A model generated the notes under the pieces. The model saw only the letters and a list, made by a program, of their open reading frames with translations. It was not told the DNA's origin and ran no database searches. The position numbers and the translations under genes are program-made. Positions 23,401-35,400 of a DNA stretch of 64,000 nt are shown in pieces; position 1 is the stretch's first letter, and each line of letters begins with the position of its first letter. Origin of the DNA: Owenia fusiformis (taxonomy: Eukaryota > Annelida > Polychaeta > Sabellida > Oweniidae); assembly GCA_903813345.2 (NCBI GenBank), contig CAIIXF020000001.1, positions 12,475,915 through 12,539,914 on the forward strand. The letters are read 5' to 3'.

Positions 23401-26400
23401 ATGTCTGGCAGTTTAGGAGTTGTTGCTTTTGAAGCAGAACTGAATGGAATTGTACAAGAGGTAAATTGTTTTTGGCTCACACTAGTGTTGTCGCGATTAA
23501 TCGATACATCGCCATATACATCGCCAAAGCTGATTCTGGCGATGCATCGATGTCTGAAACAAAACATTGATGTTTTAAAAAAAAATTAATTTGCTAAAAA
23601 TCACCCTTTCTTATCTTATTTTGACTCAAATCGCTTACCTTTCTCATGACTTATTTCATTTTCCAATGTTTTCTGATATTCTTTCGCTTTAGAACTTTTT
23701 CTCGATGTACATCGCGATGTGCATCGATGTTTACTCCTGAAAATTGCCGATGCATCGATGTACGATTATGGCACATCGCGACAACACTAGCTCACACACA
23801 CAGTGAGCCTTTAGGATTGATCAGGCGTCCGTCCATCCGTTAGTCCGTCTGTTGGTCCGTCCGTCCGTCAACATTGGTCGCACAAATTAAAACTGCTATT
23901 CGGATTGAGTCATATCCACATTCATTTTATGCATATCCATAATGCCTATTTGACCTATCATCGCCATTTCCCAAGTTCGCCCGGTTTCCGAGAAATTGCT
24001 GATTTTAACGTCAAAAAGTTTCTGTAAATACTAGACACTTTGTTAAAGTAGAAGATTTCAAAGCTCTTGAAATTACAGTTTTTGGTGTTTACTCAATAAA
24101 ATTTGACAAAATTTAGGACTCATTTTCAGGACATTTTTAGGACTCAATTTCATATGTATTAAGTCAATCATCATTGGCTGCTCAAAACACTGTGTGAGCA
24201 CAGGACTGTGGGTCCTTTATTTGTAGTATAAAAATAGATCTGATTATCTAAATAAATCTGATTCTATCCGACAAATAAATTATAGATCATTTGTCTTCCT
24301 TGTACATGTATTTTAATCCTATAAAAATAATTTGAGTTTCTCTGGAAAATGTATTTTTGTTAAAACTTTTTTTCAGTACCTGGATTTTGTCAGCTATGAT
24401 AGGACCCTTCAATCATTCAAGGATGAATGCATGCAAAATGGGAAGCCTATTGCTAAGTCAGATGCCAAGCCAAAGTCGGATCAGAAACTTCTAGCTTTAC
24501 AGGTGCTCTTTTGTAAAAGACATCACTACATTGGATAACATGACCACAAAGTTTTCCCTCAAAACGTCTTAATTTATTAATTTGGAGTGAGATATTGTAT
24601 TTGGCTGAATGAGTGGATGGTATTTTGATTTGGAGGTTTTCCATCTAAACACTAGGCCATTATTTTGAGGCCATTATTGAAACTTTGTTTTTTACAGTAT
24701 ACATTTCATTTACGTTAATTGGAAATTACATTTTGTCCACTACTTGCCATATTTTCACAATATGTTGGCCACAAAACAAATAAAACTATTTTTTAAATTT
24801 TGTTTGTGTTGTCCTCATGTTTGGATTTCTTAACCAGTCAGTTTCTTGTTTTTTCCAGAATGAACTAGTCCAATTATTCCAATATGGAGAAAGAGACAAA
24901 TTCTTTAAACTGTGGGATGAACATTTATCGGAAGAACTCCGTAACAGTGATTCCACTGCACAGAAGTTGGAGTTTTATTTAAATATTTATTTTGCCATAT
25001 ATCCCTATAAGATGGGAAACAGTGTAAGTAGTGTAAACATTTTTTTTTCAAATAAAATAATGTTTCCGATATCCTATCCTCCTTTACACTGTACTTGTTT
25101 TTTGGAACGAACAATTGATATTATGCATCAAACATAATAAAACGTCGTACATGGATTTGGTCGAGAACCTTCATTGTAAATCTTTGTCAAGATTTATATG
25201 TCAGCTTCCCATTATAGAGATTTGGGGCTAAATTATTTGAAAGAACTCTGAATCACAGGTTTATTCAATCATTATTCTCAACAAAATCAAAAATATCTTT
25301 ACGTACACTGCATTCCAGACCAAGGCGGATATTGAGGACTCTATGGGCTACTTTAAGCAGTATATAGAGTCAAGAGGAGCCAATCTCAGTCAAACTACAG
25401 AGTTCTTACCATTCTATGCCTTACCCTTTGTGCCTAATCCACAAAACCATCCAACCTATAAAGAACTTTTCTCAGTAAGTTATGGTACTTAATATAGAAG
25501 TTTTTATGTATTTCATGGAATAAATCAAAATCATTGAAATTGCTTGAGGTATCACTCAAATATATATAAGTTTGATTGTTAAGATAATTAATATTTTGCT
25601 TAGGCTGAATATATGGTTGAAAGTTGGTTTTAACTTTTCAGGAAGCCTGGGTACCTGATATACAGATCCGATTGGAAAAGTTCCTAACTCTTGCATTGCA
25701 ATCCACAGCACAGCCACGTCTCTTTGATCTATATGTATCCTTATGAATAATCAAATATCAAAGATTCTTGTCATATTTTTATAAATTATCAGCTTAGTTC
25801 ATGAGAATCAGATGAGATTGAGTAAAATAAATTCATCAGTGAATATTTAATGCTTTTCAGCTGATCCAAATAATTTGACATGCAAACTTATTACTAATAT
25901 GTGACTTTATGATAATCAACAATGTTGGAATACGCAAATACATGTATCTTTTATATCAGAGCTTTAGAATTAAAAAAATCATCATAGTTTTGGGATATTT
26001 TGATATGCTTCGGGAAACCTATAAAATAAGTAAAATTGAAATGTTAAATCCAAATGAGAAAGAAGAAGAATACAACATCTGTGTTAGTCCTTAACTCGTT
26101 TTCAGAAAGGGACAAATAAAGGTAAGTTTACTTTAGAATATCAAATAGGTTTACAACAGAATAAAATGTGTACAGAAACACCTTTCCGGGAGAATTTAAC
26201 ACTCCGTTATATGATTTCATTGATAATTACTGTACTGTTGTTTTGTAGAGATGCAGAAGCAAATGGCTCAGATGCAGCAACAGATTGTAGATGCAGAAAA
26301 GAAGACAATGACATATATGAAACGATACAACAGGGTACAGGTGAATGAATTAACATGGAATCAGTGGTGGGGGGGGGGTTATGCCATGAAAAATCCTTGA

Positions 26401-29400
26401 TCTTAAAATTCTCTGGTGAAAACCCTGAGAAGCATATTATGTTTTAATCCTAGTATGGTAAGATCCTGGGGGAAAACTTAATGCTTGGAGTTCAATGTCA
26501 AGTTCAACATTATGGAGGTCATACACAAGGTCGGTGTGACATTTAATGTCAATGATTAATGAAAGGTTACATGTTTAGATAAATTAATAAATATTGTAAA
26601 CAGGGAATTTAGACTTTTCTTGTATTGAGTTGAGTTTCTGATCATTGCCCGCAACAAATTGATGAATTTAAGTCCAATGTATCCTTTTCATCTGTTACAT
26701 AATCTGTTATGTAATAAAAAATCATCACAATCATTATGATTTTGTTTTTATATTTTAGGCTGACTATCACAACCTTATTGGTATAACTGCAGACTTGGTT
26801 GATACTCTTGAAGAAACCGTGAAAGGAAAAGTAGTAAGCACAACTTTTGACATTTGAAGAAATTACGTAATAATAGAAAACAATAGATAAAAATTAATTG
26901 AAGCAACATTTCACAATTTTTTTTGTTTTAAAATAGTCACAAGTACCTCCACTTATGAATAGTACATGAACAAAAATAATGTTATTTATCAATTTTTATT
27001 TGAACCTAACATCTTCTTTGGATTATTTAAATGAAAATGACCATATTATGGTGTAAAATATTACAGGATCTATATAAGGCAGTAAGTAGTTGCATGTAGA
27101 TAGGTTTGGTGGTAATGCTTGCTTTAGGGGTTACAACAGGTATATGTTACCTCTGTACCCTTGGGAAGGTCTGAGACTAAGGTCGTTATTACACCCTAGC
27201 AGGGTGCCCTCTGAAATTAGGGGTGGGTCATCAGAAATAGGCATGATTAGGTACTTAGTGTAATTGACACCCAGGCCTGACGGTGAGGGTGGATGCCATG
27301 TATCTAGTTATAGTTGAAAAGAGCCACGACTAGCAACTGTAAGTGCAATTTGCAAGGTGGTACATGTGCCATAACTCAATTCAGACTACTCTACTTCCAA
27401 ACCTTTTTTGTGTTTTACCAGAAATACTAATTTAATGTCATGAGTTGTTAAGGAAGGTTTATCAATTTTTATTTGAACCTAGCATTTTTGGCATTTGGTG
27501 GGGGGGTTCAGGAAATTAATTTATTTTGAATTTTTTATTATGTTCTCAGATATTACTTACTTACATACATTATGAACATTTGCTTGGATTATCCCCAGAA
27601 TACAACATTTTTATAAATGCAGAGTTGCAGAGAATGCCTAATTCGGGAATACATATTAACATTACTAAGTGCATGAACTGAATCTAATATGGTATCGATG
27701 TGATGTTTTAATGTTCTGCACATTATCCAATGATCTTCAAGATATTATTGCACTGCATGAATCAGTTGTGGAAGGCTGTGTAGTGGACTAATGTTAGGTG
27801 TTGGGTATCGTGAACCAGAAATATTAGGATATGAATGCTTTTTCCAAAGTGGTTGTGACAAAGGTCAAGGAATTTGACTAAATAACTGTACGTACACAAC
27901 TCTTCAGAGTACAATACACCATAATATTAGTTTATGCATTATTTAACCTGCACAATTCATCACTAAATTTTTATATGATCTAAATTGCAGATTTACATCT
28001 TACATTATTAATTCAAAAAGTCCATTTAAAGCTATTTGGCATACATTATTTTACAACGTTTTCATGTAAATCATCTCAGAATCAAAGTATTTGTTGAGTT
28101 TATTAAAAACTAGGACATTAAATATATATTTTCAGGTAACACCAGAGTATCTACAGGCAATATGTCAAAGATTATTTAGTAACCAGGTCAGGGCCACTAT
28201 GGACTTCACACGTCCTGGAACTGCCGCAGATGTCCTGCGAGCCTCCATGGCAACAGCGTGAGTCTTAGCTTGTGTTGTATGTCTGTGTCCTCATGTATGT
28301 AATTTGTAATATAGTTTATGTCAGAGTCACTTATTGGCCTGTTATACAGATTTGTGTATTGGCTTCTAATATGTTTGCCTATCAGCCCATTGTTGACCAT
28401 AGAATGAAGTCGGGGATATTGAGAATGCTGTCCATCTCTGTCTGTCCATCTGTCCTTATATCCATCTATCTAGTCAGTGATTCAATCAAAAGAATGACAC
28501 ATTCTTCTTTTAGCAATTCATTTAGTATCATAGCTATTTTGAGAATTTTTTTCTAGCAGTCTTGTTTAGCATTTATTAGATATATATCTATGTTATATAT
28601 TTGTTTGAGCATATATGTTAAAAAGGGAAATTCAAAAATGGTGACTGTGAAACAACATTAAAATAACAGTACGTTGTAGAGGTCAGTAGGTGAGAAACTA
28701 TACTGTCAGTCTTTTTCTTTGTAGACCAAAGAGGGAGGAACCCACCCCACTTGCCTCCATTAATGTTGTCCCCACATTGGACTATGAGAGGATTAAACAA
28801 GACCTCATCAATGCTGATGAACGAAGACAGTGTCTCTTATTACAAGCTTTACGATGGGTGAGCATCAATCTTGTACAATCAGAGATCTTTTCATAAGATT
28901 GATTTGAAATGGTCTCTTATTCTAAGATTTACAATATAAAGTACATGTAAAACATTATCTGTCTTACTTAATTAAGTATGTGGGGTATTGAAATTGCGAT
29001 GTGATATATATAAAAAAAAAGCAGATTATGAAGATAAAGTGATTGACTCAAGTTCAGTCACTAAAAAACAAGACATCTACTGTTTTTAATTGATTAACAC
29101 TGTTTGAAATAGCAATTAACTTTACAGTACATGTATGAATATTTATGACATATGACATATTTAGTGTGGATTCATTCTTTATGAACAGTGTTGTTGTTTA
29201 TTGTTTTAGAAACTCACAAGATCTGCTCCAGCAGAGAGAGATGTCATCATGCAAGATTTCATCAGTAATGATATAATGGGCTGCGTGAATGCAAATCTCT
29301 ACAGGGTAAGTAATCCAGACAGTAGCAATTTGCAGATTGATATTTTTACACTGTTTTGTAATGACAATTCCCATCAACCATCAATCCTAGAAGGCATACC

Positions 29401-32400
29401 CCATATGTTATATATCATATGAAAGCTTACTCAATTGTGGACCTATTTTGAAATATGCATATGAGTTCAGGCAAAAAGATGTGAACTTAACAAATGTAAC
29501 TTCAGGTCTGTCAAAAGGAGGGGTTTGTGAATTCTAGGGCGTTGACGTACAGAGGCGTGCAAGGCAACTGCCTCATAAATTTATGGAAATGCCATACTAT
29601 CTAGGACATACAACTCTCGGGCTCAAAATCGTTGAAAATTCAAACAAATGTGTATGGTTCAAATTTACTCGCTGTTGGAGAAAAGCAGCCCTGTTAGATG
29701 ACCTCATAGAATTATATCCATGTGGTTTCCCTCTTCCAAGACTTATTTCCATCTTTTACGTTTCAGTTGGAGTTTTTAAAGCTGTTGCAGTCTCCTAACG
29801 AAATAGTTCAACAATACACAGCCAGACTGATCAATGCGTTTGCGTCACTGTGTGATGGTTAGTATTGTAATAAGATGTTTGGGATTTCATTGTTGAATAA
29901 GAAATGGATGAATGTAAAGTTTTATTTTACACAGTATCATGCAGCAAGATCATGAATTTCTATTCAAAATATGATTTGCATTTGTACATGAAGTCCACGT
30001 GCTCTGGTGATGTGGCACACACAATTTGATGATTCAGAGCTCAAAATTGAAAACAACCTGTTTTGAAGAAAAATATTTGTTTCAAATTATGTCAGATTAT
30101 TTCCTCTCACTCATTAGATCTTTGATGTACATTCAGAGGCTTTTTGAATGTTCATGAAGGTTACATTGGTTAGTCCCAGGGTACCTATACCAGGCCTGTC
30201 AACTGTCCCGCAATTTGCGTATTTGTCACGCATTTGCTGAAGAATTTGAAGTCACGCCAGTTATTTTTGCGTGACAGAAAATGTCACGCAAATACGCATT
30301 TTACCTGGTAATTGTCAAGCAAAAATATTTCTGTAGAAAAATTTCTAAAGAAGATCGTCTACACAGCAAAAATACGAACGCCGGAAAAAAACGTACGCAT
30401 TTCGTTCGGACTTTTTACGCGAATTACGTATATGTCACGCATTCTGTTCAAAATTTTTCGTACCCCCCCCCCCGTTGATTGATGTTTGAAACGCGAGCGT
30501 AGCGAGCGCGAAAAATATGAGGTGTTCAAAATTTGGCAAGATGTAATAAAATTTAAAACCAAGGTGTTCAAAATTTGGATCAAGGTGTTCATATTTGGAC
30601 CAAGGTGTCCACATTTTGAGGCGAGGTGTTCAACATTTCCAAGTCACTCATGTTAAGTGTTCCCAAGTTGACAGGCCTGCTATACCTCCTTCACGGAAAT
30701 AAAGATTAAAATGTATTACTTATTTTATATTCAAATCTTCAGGTCTGATGGGTAATTGAATGATTCCTCATTGGTGAAAAGATCTAAGGGATTGGTTGAT
30801 AAAACATTTGTTTAAGAAAGCAAAAAACTAAGAGCTCAATCAATAGAAATAATCCATTATTTAATGATCACCCTCATACAAAAGAAAATTTAACATCACA
30901 ACAATTTTTATTTCAGGAAGAAGTTATATCTCTGAGAGTGCAGACCATCTTGAGGCTCTTACTGAGAACCTTTGTTCAGATGAGAAAGACTCCATAACAA
31001 GAGAGAATGTCCTCGGTGCTCTACAAAAACTCAGTTTAAGGTAAAAGTAATGTAGAAGTCTGTTATAGCATTAGTGTGCAATGTAGGGTTTTAGACATGC
31101 TGGTCAAAAATAAACTATACACCAGTAGTCTAGGTACAAGCCCCTGTGACTCCCCACTCCCTGTGAACCCCTTCCCATTACCTGACTACACACAGCTCAC
31201 ACAGTGGACTTGTAGCTAGACTATTGACCAGATGCAATGTAATTTTCCTATACATGCTGAAAAGTAAAGTGGCTGAGACAAAAAGAAACAGTCTCAGGAC
31301 CACTGGACCTGTGCTTATTTTGCACCCTATAGCATTGAGTCTCTGTGTAAGTCTAGTATTTACATAAGGGGGTGTTAGGGTATGGAAGATGGGGAAGACT
31401 TGTAGAAGCCCGTTGTGAGAAATCTTTCTGAATGGGAATAAATTGTAATAATGAACAGTAAAATTTTCATTTTAAATAAGAATCTTGTATTGGAGTTGTA
31501 TTTTTAACCATCCCAGATTTTGTTTAGATTTTATATTTGATTTATTTTTCAGGAGAAATCTTCAAAGCCAGATGATAGACAATGGGATCATTCCCTGGTT
31601 GGTTTCTGTTTTGGAAGATAATGACTCACTGTCAGACTACACCCTGGAGTACTCAGTTGCCTTACTGATGAACCTCTGTCTCAGGAATGCAGGTATGTAT
31701 CATAGTATATCATCTCTATATGTGTCTTGCTGGGAACAAATGTATGCTGGGGAGTTGCATGTACCGTCTGTTATATGTAAGAGAAAATGAATTATTTTTA
31801 AGGCGTAGTTTTGCTTTAAGTCTCATTGGACACCTCCCCCCCCATACTTACTTCACCACCTATTAAAGAATTTCTTTCAAATTTGTCTTGAAAATTTAAT
31901 ATGAACTACAGAATGGAGATTGAATAGAGCGATATTTCAAGGAAAACAAAAATTTACAAAATGCACTTTCATTGCTCAGGCATTGGTTATTTAAAATTTA
32001 ATACAACATGGGAAATAATTATAAAGCCTATATATATGTTCATTGTACCATGTATTATAGGCAAGAGAAAGTGTATACCCATTGCCCATCAAGTGTTGAA
32101 GGTGCTAAGTGATCTTATGGGACATGAGAACCAAGAGATCATACCATATGTGAATGGAGCCCTCTATAGTATACTTGCCATACCCTCAATCAGAGAGGAA
32201 GCCAAAGCTATGGTATGTATTCATACATTTCAACACCCTTGCTTGTTTTACTATGTTTCTAATACTACATTACAGTAGAAGTTTAAATTAAGAAAAACTG
32301 TTGCTATATTATTTTTATTATTTATTTTTATTTTTAAAGTTCATTATAACAAGACATTTCTTTCTGAGTGCAAAATAGAGAATCCTTTATTGTTTTAAGC

Positions 32401-35400
32401 ATTTTCGCTTGGGGTGAAATATTTATATATTTTACATGTTAAATGTTCATTAGGATATGGAAGATTTGCTGAAGATGTTCATAAGAGATGGCCAGCCAGA
32501 TATGAATCGTCAGATAGAATTCATCATAAAGCAGCTTAACTCAGGTACACATAGTTAAATTTCAATTAATGTTTACTTTCTAATTCTTCACCAAAGAATG
32601 AGTATTTGGTACAAAACATGTACACTTTATCTTTTACACAATTTACAATTGATTCTAATTCAAACATAGATATTAACATCAGTTTGTTTATTATCAGATT
32701 TAACAGTTTTTTCACTTTTAAATTGATATTTACACAAGTGGGTTTACTCATAGTTTGAACAATACATACTCAATTATTATTTTGAGTCGATTTAATATGG
32801 CTTTTCCTTGTTGTATTTTGTAATGTTAAAATAGCATTCTATTACAATACACCAGATGAAGAGCCTGATGATGGTGAGTCAGATGAAGAAGATGAGGATG
32901 AAGATGAAGAAGATCAAGATGCCATGGAGGCAGACCTTGACAAGGCAGAGGTGCTAAGACCCCAGCCTGGAGAACTGCTTGGTGATAAACTTCTCACAAC
33001 CCAGTACTCTAATAAACCATCAACCAATAATAATAACAATCTACAAAATGGAGGCATTCCAAGAAAGAAAAAGGTATTTTTTAAATTGTGAATCCATTTT
33101 ACTGTTGTCTTATTGTATCTTATTTTTCCCTTTGAACTTGGATTTAAAAGATCATAATTTCCTTGGATTTTTTGTTCAAGTTTTGCTTGTATCCCACCTA
33201 TATACACATTTTGCATCCCACTTGTGAATGAAAAAATCATGAAAATGAGCTCTACTTGATCAACTTTTGTCAACATTTGATCAAAGAATTTGTGCACACT
33301 TAAAGAGAAAATCTTTGGGAGAAGACAGAAATTTGTCCAAGCTCGAAAGTTGTATATTTTTTTTCATTTATCTTTTTGCAGTCATCTCTCCAAGCAGACC
33401 AGGACTTGCTCACAAGACCAATAACTCCGCAATCCCGTAAAGGTGGTCCAGCCTTACAACCCAAGGATATGTAAGTCTTAGATGACATCATAACTTTGAA
33501 AGTGAACTTAAAAATTTTTATGAAGATATAATCTGCTTATAATTACCCAAAATTACCTTATTATACAGTCCTACAATCTCAGTTTTATGGTTTTCAATTA
33601 ATATTGTTTCTTTCTATACAATTCCCATTTAAATGGAATATTTTTTTATGTTGTAGTCCAAAATCAAGTGGGGACTTCAGTAGATCAGTATCCCAGTCAT
33701 CAAGGCCTTATACCAGTGACAGACCTCCAACAAGGAGTGGCAGTCGACCTGGAACACAGGACTCATTTAGAGAGCCTCCACCCAGAAGTAAGTCATTTAT
33801 TAGCTTTTAGTATTATGGCAGTTCATTCTGCGTACAATCTTTGAATAATCAATCTAAAGTTTGTAAGTTTTCCAAAGCAATTAATGTATTCCACTTTTAA
33901 ATGTTCAGTGTTACCTACCTTAAACCTGTCGCCAGCTTTCCAACTTCACTTTTCAAAAAATTCCACATGATTCAGACTTGACAACGTTGGCTCAAAATCA
34001 CATGAAAAAAGTGCTCAGAATAGTGAAAGCTGCATGATTTGAAAGCATTTTTGGCCAGGGAGGAGGAGAGTACTGTATCAATCATAGTTATGCACCCTCA
34101 GAGTGTTTTAAAACAATTAACTTAATATTTACAGAGACTGATGCTAAAGGATCAGCCACTGTATCGAAGGCCCTTGGTCAGAATGTGAAGCTTGCAGAGC
34201 CCCAGGCCAACAGTGGAGTGAGACCATCAAGTAAAGCTAAGGGACCAGGGTAAGTATAGAAAACTGAGAATTATACTATGGCTATTCATTGTCAAGTGAC
34301 CGAAACTTTCAAAATTAAAAAGACGAAACTGAATAATTCACTGTTGGACATTTATTTATAATTACAATTATAATTGGCGTGAGACTTTGATAAAATATAT
34401 TCTGTGTTTGCAGATCATCTTTATACATGTTCTATTCAACAAGAGAAGGAAATAACCCCAAATTCAAAGATTACATTGTTTTCTATGAAAATGAATCTAG
34501 AGGTTCATCTTTACTACATGAAGATAGGTTCACCTATGAATTCTGGGTAATTCTTCCTTTTCTAATTAATATTCATCCATATTTTACATTCAGAGGTGAA
34601 GAATACACTGCAGCCTTCAGTGCTAGGCCTAAAGTTCCCAGGACACCTGATCCCAATGCTAGACCTGGCAGTAGAGGGACCATGAGTCCTGCCCCTAAGC
34701 CTCAATATTCCGAGTCCCTTCCTTCATCCAGGCCTGGAACAGGACAGAAAGCACACAGTATGTACATTTATGTTTGATATGTTGCATTCTGCTGAAATGT
34801 TATTTAAGGAGCAAAACAACTATAAGATCCTCAAAAAGCATGCAGCTTCCAATGCATGGTATACTTCACAGAAGTAGTTTTATATATTGTATTGTATTTT
34901 ATTCAAAGGTGTTTTAATGTGCCCAGTTCGTTTGTAATTTACAGGTTTTGACTTGTCTTTGTTTAGTGAATGATTTATCCATGAAGGGCAAAGGGATGTA
35001 ACATTGTCACGTCGGGTATTGTCAACGGGAGAAATGGGGTAACTTCGACCCTTATTTATATTATTAGAAATTATCTGTTTTCCATCATGTGCAATTTTCG
35101 GAAAAAATAAAAATCTCCTGAGATCTCGATCTATGCGAGAGAAGATTAAGAAACATGACTTCCCCCTAAATCGGAAATTAGAGCAAATAAGCAACAAGGT
35201 GGCAAGGTTACACCATAAGTTAGAGTTACCCCTAATTAAAACAAAATGGCATTGACATTATACCCCTTTGCCCTCGTTCTAAGCTTTTATCCTCTTTTAT
35301 TCATAAGCAGATTTGCAGTTTTATTACACTTGTCTATTGAATTACTTTTCAAAACCAGATATTTTAAATAGAATACAAAGATCTGTACACAAACTTTTTC

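Noticed and set aside
34427-34593. Open stretch before ARMC9 exon 21 with its own AG, tested as an extra exon
   Set aside because: Not needed for phase, not similar to ARMC9, and the stronger acceptor at 34593 restores the known frame.
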